Notes under the pieces: generated by a model
The model's database searches: none
Seen by the model: the letters and a program-made list of their open reading frames with translations, nothing else
What the model was told of the DNA's origin: nothing
Translations under genes and position numbers: made by a program
Source: Schizochytrium sp. CCTCC M209059
Lineage: Eukaryota > Sar > Bigyra > Thraustochytrida > Thraustochytriidae
Direction of reading: 5' to 3'
Assembly: GCA_000818945.1 (NCBI GenBank)
Contig: KN805374.1
Span: forward strand, 1,090,064 to 1,154,063
DNA: 64,000 bases
Shown here: positions 28,827 to 40,110 of the stretch, one piece after another
Layout: each line of letters starts with the position of its first letter
Numbering within the stretch: the first letter of the stretch is position 1

Positions 28827-29083
28827 TGTGGCTGCATCGTGAATGACGTGGGGGCCACCTAAAGAAAAAGGGACAAGGAAGTGAGCGTGTGTGTGTGAGA
28901 GAGAGAGAGAGGGGGGAGAGGGGGCATCGCATTGCATTACCCGTGAGCGTCGATTGACCACTCGCTGGGCGTGGGTGGGTGAACGGTGTACGGCTGCATT
29001 TCGTAGCTCAGAGTTCGTAAAAAACACAACAAGAAAGACTTGTTGAACGAAGCTTAGTAGACGCAGAAATCATGTAGAGGTAT

Positions 29084-29528
29084 TTAGTTACATTTTCGTT
29101 CCGTATCCGACTCATCAGCTGTTCCGCGGTCGCAGACGCTGCAGCTAATTGGATTGTCTGTCGTCCACTGGTTCTCTTTCGGTGGCGACGGAAAAAAGAG
29201 ACTTTTCAGTGATAAGTCATGTCCGCGCCCGCGTCCGCGGCTACGGAGAACAAGGGCACTGTAGTGGTCAACATTTGCAGCTGCAGCGACTGTGAGTGCG
29301 ACATCTTCTGCGCTTACAAGCGTTTGGCTAGACCGCCAGCTGCTGCTGCCTGTCTGCCGTTGGACAGAGACATCGGATGGTAGATTACCTGCAGCAGCAC
29401 AGCTGATGATGAGGCAGGGCACTACTGGAGGCAAAATGTTCGATGGACAATTGTGGGCCGGCTTTCTCGTTTTCCAAAAGTTGCCATCGTTCCGTGCTGA
29501 CAAGGTCGAAAGCCTCTAGTGCTTTCAT
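29084..29528 (-). CDS. Candidate two-exon small protein (about 133 aa), unknown function
   Basis: Exon 1 (29528-29389) starts GGAATGA and reads MKALEAFDLVSTERWQLLEN then EKAGPQLSIEHFA. It ends at a strong donor, CTGCAG/GTAATC. The acceptor is either at 29346 (GGCAG), giving a 43-nt intron, or further on near 29192 (GAAAAG). Both keep the same downstream frame, which ends WTTDNPISCSVCDRGTADES and a stop at 29084. No family is recognised. The layout fits neighbours: it would be convergent with tetraspanin 1 (257 bp) and divergent from tetraspanin 2. Exon 1 is the best-supported part; the middle region between the two possible acceptors is unsure. Confidence 0.4.
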
Positions 29529-29689
29529 TCCACAGCGGTACGACAGCGATTGTCATGGTGTCTCCCCCACTCATGTTGCCTGAGGTTGGCTGTTAGGGTA
29601 AAGTGCGCTTCTCTCGCTCCTGCCAGTGGCTAACATGTCCGGCTGGCCGATCGCGACTCGACTGCGGCCTCCGATCCGCGTTCGTACAG

Positions 29690-30126
29690 CTCTGGCCAGC
29701 CCAGCGCTCTGGCCAGCCCAGCGCTCTGGCCAGCCCAGCGCTCTGGCCAGCCCAGCGCTCTGGCCAGCCCAGCGCTCTGGCCAGCCCAGCGCTCTGGCCA
29801 GCCCAGCGCTCTGGCCAGCCCAGCGCTCTGGCCAGCCCAGCGCTCTGGCCAGCCCAGCGCTCTGGCCAGCCCAGCGCTCTGGCCAGCCCAGCGCTCTGGC
29901 CAGCCCAGCGCTCTGGCCAGCCCAGCGCTCTGGCCAGCCCAGCGCTCTGGCCAGCCCAGCGCTCTGGCCAGCCCAGCGCTCTGGCCAGCCCAGCGCTCTG
30001 GCCAGCCCAGCGCTCTGGCCAGCCCAGCGCTCTGGCCAGCCCAGCGCTCTGGCCAGCCCAGCGCTCTGGCCAGCCCAGCGCTCTGGCCAGCCCAGCGCTC
30101 TGGCCAGCCCAGCGCTCTGGCCAGCG
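29690..30126. repeat. 17-bp minisatellite, about 26 copies
   Basis: The unit CTCTGGCCAGCCCAGCG is repeated head to tail at exactly 17-bp steps from 29690 to 30115, with essentially no variation, then decays. Each unit contains two palindromes, TGGCCA and AGCGCT. Because 17 is not a multiple of 3, all three frames of each strand cycle through the same codons, and stop-free frames run across it on both strands. These are by-products of the repeat. The array sits 0.4 kb upstream of the tetraspanin 2 ATG. Confidence 0.97.
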
Positions 30127-30525
30127 AGGGACGCGCGCGCGGAGAGGGCCGGTGCCTGCGAGGCGCCGCGAAGCTCACACGAGCGGAGGGAGGAGAGGAG
30201 GAGGGCGCCGTGACTGCCTGCCTGCCTGCCTGCGTGACCCTCAGGCTGACGCTGTGAGGGGAACGAACGCCAGGCGAGGCGAGCGAAGCGGCCAGTGGCA
30301 GACAGAGAGAGACGCAAAATGACAGACAGACAGACAGACAGACAGACAGGGAGGGAGAGGGAGAGACACAGCGAGCTGTAGGTGCAGCAGATCCGGCAGC
30401 AAAACTGCAACAGCTGCCGGCGGCCGAGATTCGAGTGTCACGCCGGAGAGCGGAGACGCGAAGGGAGAAGAGAGCGCAAGGGGGAAGCGGCTGGCGGCGG
30501 AGAGAAGCGAGAGGAGGCGAGGAGA

Positions 30526-31356
30526 ATGGCGTCCTGCAGCAAGGGCCTTCTGGTCCTCTTCAATGTCCTGGTGCTCTTGGTGGGCCTCGGCGTGCTTGCG
30601 ATCGGCATCTTCTTGGTCGTTGAGTACAACAAGGGCCGCCAGGACATCTTTGGAGACCAGTACCCGGCCTGGGCCAACTATGTCGCGATCGCTGTGGGCG
30701 CTGTGATCGCCATTATTGCCGCCATCGGCTTCTGCATCACCCTCACCGAGAGCAAGTGCCTTCTTGGCCTCACCGGAATCATCCAGCTCTTCTTCGCGAT
30801 TGTCCTTATTGTGGCTGGCGCCTTCATCATGGTTTACACGGGCTACCTTGAGGATATCCGCGATACCGCGGTGCTCGACCTCGACAGTGGCATTGGCAAC
30901 TCCAAACAGTACCTTTACGACTACATTGCTGGTGTCTACAACAACTGCTGCAGCCAGCTCACGCCCACTATTGAGGGTTGCCCGGATGTCCCAAACACTG
31001 TTGACGAGGCGGACCAGTACTGCTACTTTAGTCAAGACAGCTTCGCAGCTGGCACGAACCTCGATGCCGATGCCTGCTCCTCCTTTCAGAGCGGCGGCGA
31101 GCTCGAGTGGTGTCCCACGGGCAACGCTGCCACCGGAGAGGGCCTCAAGGAGTTCCAGACGGAGGCCGCGAACTACATGCGCGACTACATTTGGCCTGCG
31201 GGTGTTGCCCTCGTTGTCTTTGGTGGCGTTCTCTTCATTGCCTGCATCCTCTCTTTCCACCTTGCTTGCCGCACGCGTCCCTCGGATGGAAACTACCAGC
31301 ACGTCCCCGAAGGCAAGCCGCAGCAGTCAAATCAGCAAGGCATGACGATGGCATAA
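30526..31356 (+). CDS. Tetraspanin-like four-helix membrane protein 2
   Basis: The product is 276 aa from the ATG in GAGAATGGCG, which directly precedes the first helix; the longer upstream frame is Arg-rich and lacks a better start. TM1 is at about residues 6-31, TM2 45-68, TM3 75-100, the large loop 101-222 and TM4 224-248. The loop carries NNCCS (tetraspanin CC motif without the Gly), GCPD, QYCYF, DACSS and EWCPT cysteines. The short tail ends in a Gln-rich segment. Function is inferred only from fold: membrane scaffold of tetraspanin type. A GACA repeat (30321-30349) and the 17-bp minisatellite lie in its 5' flank. Confidence 0.8.
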   Translation: MASCSKGLLVLFNVLVLLVGLGVLAIGIFLVVEYNKGRQDIFGDQYPAWANYVAIAVGAVIAIIAAIGFCITLTESKCLLGLTGIIQLFFAIVLIVAGAFIMVYTGYLEDIRDTAVLDLDSGIGNSKQYLYDYIAGVYNNCCSQLTPTIEGCPDVPNTVDEADQYCYFSQDSFAAGTNLDADACSSFQSGGELEWCPTGNAATGEGLKEFQTEAANYMRDYIWPAGVALVVFGGVLFIACILSFHLACRTRPSDGNYQHVPEGKPQQSNQQGMTMA

Positions 31357-31581
31357 ATCGAGCAAGCGTTAATCATCTACCCTCGAATGTTTGTGTTCCC
31401 CCCTGTTCGCTCGCAAACATTCACGAATACAACGAGAGGCGAAGAACATGGATAAATTATAAAGTAGGCGTTTCTTTCGTTCGTTTTCTTCTTGATTGAA
31501 AACTTGACTTCTCTTCATGCTTTTTTTTGGGGTGGTGGTGGTGTCTTCACCTACTATAACGGACTCTCCTAGAACATCTCC

Positions 31582-33012
31582 CTATGTTGACGCATGCACA
31601 CTCGACATAGTATTCAATGGCCAGCGAGGGAGCGCCGCAAGAGTGTCCGCGTGAGAGCGCAAATCTGCCAAAGTTCTTCCTGGACCCGCTGCAACGAGCT
31701 CGGCGCCAGCCCAAGCAATCATGACGCCATTGTCCGTGCAAAGTCGCGGCGGAGGAACATGCAAAGGTATCCCAAAGCAATTCGCCAGACGCTCCAAGCG
31801 CTGACGCAGGGCTGCGTTCGAAGCAACTCCGCCCGAAACGACCAAGGATCGGGGCGGGCGGGCGCTCAAAGGCTCATCTGGCATTCGCGCAACGTCCTTG
31901 TTGTACTTGCGTCGCATCGAAACGTCCACTTTTTCGAGATACGCCGGTTCCATTCTGCACCCAGAAAACACGAGAGCCCGCCTCGTGGAATTTTCCAAAT
32001 GCGTCAGCGCGGCATGCTGGAAACCCGCGGCAACATCGGCCATTTCCGCGGCACTCAAGGGCTCCGCGTTTCGTTGCCCAACGTAGCGCCTCACCGCAGA
32101 CTTTAATCCAGAAAAGGAAAAGTCGCACGAGTGCACATTGTGTGATCTTGTCAGCGGAACACGAAACGGAATGGCTTCCGGGTTTCCTTGCGCAGCTAAT
32201 CGCTCGACCTCCTTGCCCGGATGGCCCGAAACGCTACCGTCACACCCCATGACCCTTGCGACCTTGTCGAAGCATTCGCCAATTGCGTCATCCAGGGACT
32301 GCGCCACAAGCGTGTAGTCTCGCACGCCATTCACATGCACAAGCAGCGTATGCCCACCTGAAGCGATCAGAGTCAAAAAGGGAAAAGCCGCTGGCGAGTC
32401 TTCAAAGAGCCGTGGTATCAGCGCGTGGCCCTCGAGATGATTCACAGCGACGACAGGGACAGCATGCTGCGATGCGTAGTTCTCGGCTGCGCGAATGCCC
32501 GCCCAAAGGCACGGCGACAGCCCAGGTCCCGTCGTCACTGCAATTGCATCCACCTCTTTCCAAGATAACTTTGCCTGCTCGAGCGCCTGCTCCACGACAA
32601 GAGGCAGGTTCGCTTCGTGCGCCCTGGCCGCGAGTCTTGGGACGATGCCGCCGTACTCGCGATGAATATCAAATTGTGACGACACGACATTGGCAAGCAC
32701 TTCTGCCTCGATGCCGACGCCCGTCTTTTTCGCTGCCCTGCGAGACCTCTGGCGTACGCGTAGCACGCCCACGCCCGTGTCGTCGCAGCTGGTCTCGACA
32801 CCTACCACCACAACGCCGCCACCGTCCCGGCCACTGTCCTCGCCGTCAACTTCGTCTCCGCGTGTGACTGCGTCGACACGAGGGTCGCTCGCTTGCGTTG
32901 AGCAGAGCGGCCGCCTGCACAGCAGAGGAACCCCGTCTCCACCCCAGGCGGGTCGCGCGCGCCGTCGCGTGGCCGCACGCGCGCCGCCACGGACGCCCCG
33001 GAGCAGCAGCAT
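31582..33012 (-). CDS. Mitochondrial tRNA N6-threonylcarbamoyladenosine transferase (TsaD/Qri7/OSGEPL1)
   Basis: This 476-aa protein has an Arg/Ala-rich N-terminus of about 60 residues that fits a mitochondrial presequence. The TsaD fold follows: VETSCDDTG (about residue 72), HREYGGIVPRLAARAHE, TTGPGLSPCLWAG, the metal-binding NHLEGH (His192 and His196), ASGGHT, the DDAIGECFDKVARVMG segment, DFSFSGLKSAV and the C-terminal VVSGGVASN. The enzyme transfers the threonylcarbamoyl group to A37 of ANN-decoding tRNAs. It is convergent with tetraspanin 2 and shares a 518-bp divergent promoter region with the Tpr gene. An insertion of about 30 residues near 325-390 (GCRMEPAYLEK) is a lineage difference or a small extension. 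Confidence 0.92.
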   Translation of the reverse strand: MLLLRGVRGGARAATRRRARPAWGGDGVPLLCRRPLCSTQASDPRVDAVTRGDEVDGEDSGRDGGGVVVVGVETSCDDTGVGVLRVRQRSRRAAKKTGVGIEAEVLANVVSSQFDIHREYGGIVPRLAARAHEANLPLVVEQALEQAKLSWKEVDAIAVTTGPGLSPCLWAGIRAAENYASQHAVPVVAVNHLEGHALIPRLFEDSPAAFPFLTLIASGGHTLLVHVNGVRDYTLVAQSLDDAIGECFDKVARVMGCDGSVSGHPGKEVERLAAQGNPEAIPFRVPLTRSHNVHSCDFSFSGLKSAVRRYVGQRNAEPLSAAEMADVAAGFQHAALTHLENSTRRALVFSGCRMEPAYLEKVDVSMRRKYNKDVARMPDEPLSARPPRSLVVSGGVASNAALRQRLERLANCFGIPLHVPPPRLCTDNGVMIAWAGAELVAAGPGRTLADLRSHADTLAALPRWPLNTMSSVHAST

Positions 33013-33530
33013 GGTCGCGCTGCAGTTTTGCTTTGCTTTGGTTTACTTTGCTTTGCTTTTGCTTTGCTTTGCTTTGCTTAGGTGGGCAGGAGGAGTCTAT
33101 AACCGACTTGCCGCGAGACTCTACAAGTCAAGGTTGGCGCGCTGCCAGTACACTATGGTGCCTTGCGCTGCGGCCCTTTAACAATTCAAAACCAACCAAA
33201 AAAAATATTAAAATATTAAATTCGAAAAAAAAATCGAAAACAACAAACGTCAAACGACAGCCGCTCGCCGTCAGACGCCCGACAAGCAGAGCGCGCGTCG
33301 CGTCGCGCCGCGCCGCGCCGCGCTGCGCCGCACAGCGCAAGAGGAGGCAGGTCGAGGGGCCCGCGCCCGCTTGCGCGCCTCGTCGCGTCCGCGTCTCCCT
33401 GCACCCCGCCCGCGCGCGTGCGAGGCGGGGCAAGCGCGCGAGAGCGCCCACCCGCGGTTGGTTTTGGATTTTTTTTCCCCTTTCTCTCGCCTTCGGTTTT
33501 CTCCACGCGCGCGAGCGCTCGCGCGGCGAC
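33013..33530. promoter_or_regulatory. Divergent promoter region of TsaD and Tpr genes
   Basis: This 518-bp head-to-head spacer includes a TTTGC-type run at about 33027-33080 next to the TsaD start, an AT-rich patch with A and AAAATATT runs (about 33185-33245), and a GC-rich stretch with CGCCG repeats. No core promoter motif is certain. Confidence 0.6.
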
Positions 33531-36500
33531 ATGGCCGGGTTTCTCAGCGACGAGGAGCGTGAAAAGGCGCAAAAGGATGACGCCGCCACCTCGTGGATTG
33601 TAACCAAGGCAGAAAAGGCCCTGGCCAAGCTCGAAGCCCAGGCCGAAGAGCAGTCTGCAGCGACAGCCGCGCTCCGCGAAGAAAACGCCAGGCTGCAGGT
33701 ACAAGCACGCCAAGGCTCGCAGGCCACAGAGCTCGGCGAAAAAGTGCGCTCGCTCGAGTCGCAGGTGAACCAACTTCGCGTGGAAAATGCGGACCTCAAG
33801 AATCAGCTCGACCGCGCGACGCGTCGAGCTGATGCTGCCGACGAGGTTGCCCATCGTATGCGGACCAGCACCACCCAGCTTCGCGAGGAGCTCGAAAGCC
33901 TTAACGCTCGCTATCTTGAGCAGCAAAAACGATCTCTCGAAACCGAGGAGGCCCGCACGCAGGACGAGTCCAAACTTGCCAAGGAAGAAGTCTCGTTGTG
34001 GGAACGTAAAATGGAGCTCAAGGAGCGCGAGATCAAATGGCTTCGTGCTATGCTCGATGAAAAGGCGGAAGAGATCCGCGATCTGCGTACCTCGCAGGCC
34101 TCGGCCTCGCACGAGTCCGACATTCGTCTCAGCAACGCCAATGAGGTCGCTGCAGCAAAGGAGAAACGTATCATTGAGCTTAACGAGCAGATTGACGCCA
34201 AGGCGGCCGAAATCACAGAGTTGCAACGGTCTCATGCCAACGAGCTGCTCAGTCTCCGGGAAAAGTATGAAGCTACCGAAGAGTTTGCGCGCAAACAAAG
34301 CGAAATCAATGAAGAGCGTGCCCGTCTCATGAAGGAGGACGAAAAATGCATCGAGGATCTCCGAACGAAGATTAGCCAGTGCGAAACCGAAAAGGACAAT
34401 ATCGTTTATGCGCAGACCGAGCGCCTCGCAAAACTTCGTGCCGATCATGCCAAGAGCATTGCCGACCTCCAAACACAACACGAAAATGAGCTCAAGGCCG
34501 CCGAGGATGCCCGAACCGCAAAGGATGAGGACGTAAGGCGCAAAACGGAGGAAATTCTTCGCATCGGTGATCTTTCACAAACTGCTGCCACCGAAGAACT
34601 CGCGAAACGTGGCATCTCGCTCACGGCAGCCTTTACTGAGCTTGAAAAGGCCCGCCAGGAGCACCACGCGGACCAGGACGAAATCACCCGTCTTAAGGGC
34701 CATTTGGCGCGCATTCTCGAAGATATGGAGCATACGGCGCCCCGTGTCAAGGAGTTGCACGACCAGCATGCTCGCCAGGTCGAGGAGTTCGAACGCCTTA
34801 GCTACGCACACAGCGAAAGCATGGAAGAGGTTGCCCGTCTTCGCGACGCACTTTCCTCCTCGAACCGTCATCGCGATCGTGCAGAGGATGCTCTGGCAAA
34901 GTCTCAGCAGCAGGTATCTGACCTCACGCGCCAAGTACGCCAGCTCTTGCGGGCGCAACAGGAAGCTCGGAATGGCCGCGCTGCCCCTAGCCCGCTGGTG
35001 GCACCCCCTCGGGCTACGGGCTACCTTAGCAAACTTGGCGGTAACTCCACTGCCGCGGATCTCGTGTCGCAGGAGCTTGCCACGTACAACGGCATTGATG
35101 AGCTCCAGGAGAAGCACATGAAGCTCCTAGCCGTCGTACGCGATCTTGTCATCCAGCAGGAAGAAGCTGAAGCGAAATTGCAGGAACGCGTCAACGATGC
35201 CACTGAGCAGGTGTTGCGCGAAAGCCAGGAAGAACTCGAGCGTAGTCGTGAGGATCGCAAGCGTCAAGAAGCCGTGGTCCGCGCCATTGTGATGCAGCGC
35301 AACATGTACCGCACCCTCTGCATGCAAAGCAACCAGCAGGCTCTAGAGACTGGCCTCTTGCAAGACGGCGTACCAAGCGCAGCATCTGTTGGGCAAGGTG
35401 TGGCTCTTCTCAAGGATGGCCAGGCACCCACCCCGGCCAGGTCCGTGGCGGGAACCCCGGGCAAGAACCCAGCCACGCCCATGCATGGAGGTTCTGCAGC
35501 CACGCCCGGCTCCATCGCGACGGGGACACCCATGTCGCTTCAGAGCCCCGCTCGGGCAGACGCAGCCGCTGCGGCTGCGATCAAACGTGAATATGCCGAA
35601 TTCCGGGAAGAGGTGCGTAAGGATACCAAGGCTCTCCAGGACCAGCTTGACGAGCGGCGAAATGAGCTTTCCAAGGCACGCGCAGAAGCAATCGAGAGCA
35701 AGGCAGATCTTGCTTCGGCCACCAAACAAGTCGAGTCTCTCGAGCGGTACATTGAGGATCTGCGAAGCGATCTCGCGCGGGCCAGAGAGTCCCATCAAAG
35801 TGTCACGCAGCAGCTCATGGACTCGTTCAAGGCAAATTCGTCCAGCAGCGAGCAGCTTACCGAGCTACGCGACCAGGTAAACCGCTTCGAGGAGGAGCGC
35901 TCGCAGTGGGAGGCGAGTCGCGCCACAAAGGAAGCGGAGGTGGACTTTTTGCGGCAGCAAAACGAGCGTCTTCACGAGCAGCTCAACACGCAGCGCAAGA
36001 TGCTCGACGCTTACAGCAGCATGGAAGAAGGGCGCGTTGCAGAGCTTTCCGCGGCGAACAAGCGGCTCTCCAAGGAGAACGAGCGTCTCGAGGAGCTCCT
36101 TGAGAATTTGCGCGCTAATTCTAGCGACGAGCGCCAAGGCGCCATGACCTCCAGCATTGAGCTTTCGGAGCGAGTCAAGACGCTAGAGAACGCGCGCACG
36201 CGTGCCGAAGATGCAATGCGCGACGCTAACGCTCAGGCGGCAGAGGCCAAGGCCTCGCTCGAGGCTGCAACTGTCCGCGAGAAGGCGCTCGAGGACCAGC
36301 TCAAGGACCTGCGCGAGCTTTTGCGAACACGGGGCGCCGCGACCCCTGCCGAATCGACATCCTCCTCATCGGCGAGCGCGTCTACCAATGGCCAGAGCGA
36401 CCGGCTCACTGCGCTGCAGCGCGATCTTGAGGCGCGTACCAAGGACGTGGAGACTTACCGCGCGATCGCCGCCGAGAATGAAAAGGCTCTTAACAAGCTC

Positions 36501-39500
36501 AGCGAGGCGAGCGACAAGATGAAGCGGGAAAAGGAGGAAGCGGTCGCCAACTTGGAGCGCGAGCGCAGCTCACTTGCCGCGCAGCTCGAGACCGCCACGC
36601 AAGAGGCGTCGAAGCGCACGGCAGAAGTCACCGCCAAGGTAGAAAGCCTGCAAAAGACTGCAGAGGAGGCAACGGCAGCTTCCGCCGAGGCTGCAAGCAA
36701 GCTTCGTTCTGCGCAGGCGCTGCAAGCTACAGCGGAAGCGGAGGCCAAGCGTCAACGCCAAGCCGCGGAAGACGCCAAGACCACCTACGACCGCGAGCTT
36801 CAGCTGCACGCGCAAGCCAAGCGCGAGCTCGATGTTGCGCGCCAAGAGGCCAAGGACGCCAAGGAGCAGGCTCACAAAGCTGTCAGCGAGGTGGAAGGCC
36901 TCAAGAGCTCCCTCGAAGCTGCGCGCAAGGCCGCGGAAGAACACCGCCTGGCTCTCGAGGACCAACGTTCTCGCTCCTCGACCGAGGTTGCCGAGTACAG
37001 CCGTCAGAACAAGCTTTTGAGTGGCCAAATTGACCAACTCAATGCCAGAATCCGCGAGGCGCAAAGTTCCGGCGCCCTTGCCGAGAAGTCCGCCGATGAG
37101 CAGGGCGACGCTTCGGCTTCGTCGGATGGAAGCAAGACGGACGCCGAAGTGCAGAGGCTGCGGGAACTTCTCCAGATCGCCCAGCGGCAACGTGATCGTA
37201 AGCTTGTCGAGGCCGAGGAGATTTCCCTCGAGCTGTCGCGCGCCCAACAAGAGCTTGCGCGCACCAAGGAGGATCTCAAGGTCACAAAGGAACGTCTTCA
37301 AAAAGAGGTGCAACGTCTTGGCGAGGAAGGTCGCGCGGTCTCGCTCACGGAGCTTCGCAGATTGCAGGCTGCCGATCAAGATACCACGATGTTGCGCAAA
37401 GTCAACGTTCTTTTGCAGCAGGAGGCCCAGGACAATCAGCGCGCGAGAGAGCGCGCCGAGGAACGCATTGCCGAACTTGAGGCCAAGCTGATGCCGTCGT
37501 CGTCAGAAAAGTCAAAGCAGGACTCGCGCATTGTCGCTTTGGAAGCTGACAAGGCAGCCCTGGAGAAAGAGTGCGCGGCGCTCAAGGAGCGGTACAACGG
37601 TCTTATGCAGCGCTTTGGAGACAAGATTGATCCTGCTGATCATCAAAAGGCTGTTGCAGAGCAAACGCGTCTCAACAATGCAATGGGGAAACTCCGTGCC
37701 GACTTGGAACAGGCCCGCGCCGAGAGCGGCAAGCTGCGCGCCGAGCTCGAGCAAGCCAGTGCTGCCAAGACCAACGCAGAAAAGGCGCACGCCGACTCGG
37801 AGACGAAGCGGATCAAGATCCGGGACTTGGCTATTAAACATCGAAGTGACGCCCAGAATAAGGGCAAGGAGATCGAGAAGAAAAACGAGGAGATTGCTTC
37901 ACTCAACAAACAGCTCGAGAGTAAGGCCGAGGAACTGAAGCAGGCCAAGGCTTCTTCGTCGGCCTCGCCTTCTGCGGGCCCTGACCTTGCCTCCTCACGC
38001 GCTGCAGTGGGTGCACTTGAGAAGCAACTCAAGGAAAAGGATGATCTCATCACAAAGCTTCGGCAAGCTGCGCAACAAGCACCCTCCTCTTCTTCCACGT
38101 CGGCCAGCAACGTTGCTCAGCCGCCAGCCGCGGCAGCAGCAGCAGCAGACAGCAACCTCCAGCAGAGCAAGCGGAAGCGTGAGCTTAATGCTGACGCGCC
38201 TGCTTTTAGCCCGAAGGACCCGACGAATGACTCCGCTGCAGCTTCGAGTGGAGGTACGTCTCCTGCCCAAGGCAAGTTGCTTTCTGGCCCTGCTGGCACC
38301 GCAGATCCGCCGACCAAGAAACTGCGCTCAAGCAGTGAGGCCTCAGGTGGCTCGTCTGCTTCGGCGGCGGCTACGTCTGCTGCCGCCGCCGATGCAAAGG
38401 GCAAAGAGGGTATCAAGGTCAAGATTGCAGAAATGAAAGCTCGCCTCTTGCAAAAGAAGCAGCAGCAGCAGCAGTCACAAGGCACTGTGTTTGGCGGCAA
38501 GCCTGCTGCTGGCGCCGGGGGTAAACAGTCCATCACCAAGGCCAAGGCTGCTGCTGCTGCAGCAGCAGGCCAAAATGAGGCTTCCACAAGTACCTCGGCA
38601 TCGGCAACTGGGGCGCCAAGTGACGAGGATCGCATTGCCGCTCGTGCAAAGAGGTTTGGAACGACGAGTAACCAGGCCGCTGCTGCCTTTGGCAAGGGTG
38701 CTCGGCAGCCCGACAAGAAGGATGACGTGCAGCAGCCTTCATCGTCCAGTTCGTCGGCGAGCGTATCGTCAACGGGCTCTCGGCCTGGCTTCGGCGCGGG
38801 AGTGACCTCGGGTGGATTCGGGGCTTTTGGAAAACGGGCCTCGGGCTCCGAGTCAACCTCAGGCAAGGCCTCAGGCTTTCCCGAATCTTCATTTGGGGCA
38901 TCTACATTCAAACCATCGACGACATCGTTTGGTCAGTTCGGGTCTTCCTCGTCTACTTCAACTTCCTCTGGGTTTGGCGGTGCACAGGGGGCTGCTGGAA
39001 AGTCCGTGGGTGCGTCTTCGGGCTTTGGCACGTCTTCTACCTCGTCTCCTGGATTCGGTGCATCGTCAGGTTTTGGGTCAACGTCCTCATCCGCGTTCTC
39101 CAAGTCTGCATTTGGCGCGCCCGCATCTGGCTTTGGGTCCGCAAAGCCATCTAGTGGTGGCTTTGGGTCCTCGTCTGTGTTTGGCGGCTTTGGCAAGAGC
39201 ACGGGATCATCTGCGGGGCCAGCAGCGACCTCGTCTTCGTCGACTTCTCAGCAGTCATCGCAAGCGAGCCAATCCGAGCGAGAAGACCGCGCAGAGACGG
39301 CGCAGTCTGGTTCTGCCCAGAATTTGGACACGACGCAGCACACAGGTGGTCAGCAACAACAAGGAGACAATAGCCTACCTGCTGCCGCTGATGACGGCGA
39401 TGAGAACGTTGGCGACGGTGACGGCGATGGAGGTGACTACGATGATGAAAAGGTTCACATTGGTGGCAACGTCAATCAAAATAACGACGACGACGATGAC

Positions 39501-39689
39501 GACGATGATGATGACGCTGTCGATGATGAGAACGTTGACCGTGCTGCTGCTGGCGGCAATGATGGCGATGACAACGATGACGAGAATGATCAAAAGGTTG
39601 GCGATGACGTTGACGACGAAGATGAGGACTACAACAACGTCGCGCATAGCTCCCACAGAAACGACGACGACGGAAACGATGATGGTGAT

Positions 39690-39724
<35 letters not shown>

Positions 39725-39848
39725 AGAGGAGGATGAAGATGAAGATGAAGATGATGACGACGATGATGGTGACGATGGAAACGGAGATGAGGTGGATGAC
39801 GACGATGACGACAATGACGACTACGACGATGTCATTCTCGTGGAGTAA
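33531..39848 (+). CDS. Nucleoporin Tpr/Mlp-like coiled-coil protein with FG repeats and acidic tail
   Basis: The product is 2105 aa from ATG 33531 (MAGFLSDEERE); the frame is open further upstream, but that part overlaps the TsaD gene and is Arg-rich. Residues about 15-1480 are almost continuous coiled coil, with a break near 600-680 holding Pro/Thr-rich TPARSVAGTPGK. The segment KIDPADHQKAV and the following coil resemble the conserved C-terminal coil of Tpr/Mlp proteins. Residues about 1480-1750 are Ala/Ser/Lys-rich. About 1750-1890 carry FG motifs (GFGAG, GFGAFGK, SFGQFG, GFGSTS, VFGGFG). The last 150 residues are almost all Asp/Glu/Asn. Known Tpr forms the nuclear-basket filaments and docks checkpoint and mRNA export factors. 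A different FG nucleoporin fused to coiled coil is the alternative. Confidence 0.8.
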
Positions 39849-40110
39849 AGCGTAACAGAAATAGGAAGTAATAGCTCCTCCATCAAAAACATAAATTTTA
39901 AATCGAGAATCGTTTTGTGCGATCAAATCGAACGCAGGTTGCCGCAAGTGATGAAGGAGATACCAAAAAAATAATAATAATTACCCTTTCATCGATCTTT
40001 CATTCCGGAAAGAAGGAGAGAAGGAAAGAAGGGCAGAGCAGAGCACGCTAGCAAAGCGGCAGCGTGCGGCGGCGGGCGGCCAGCGGGGGCGCGGGCAGCA
40101 GCGCAGCGCG

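Noticed and set aside
29571..30410. Long Pro/Ser/Trp- or Gly/Trp-repeat proteins across the 17-bp array on both strands
   Set aside because: A 17-bp repeat without stops gives open frames in every phase automatically; there is no start context or conserved flank.
32898..33530. 211-residue N-terminal extension of the Tpr-like protein
   Set aside because: It overlaps the TsaD presequence region and the divergent promoter, is Arg-rich and repetitive, and does not begin at a well-placed ATG; coiled coil starts after ATG 33531.
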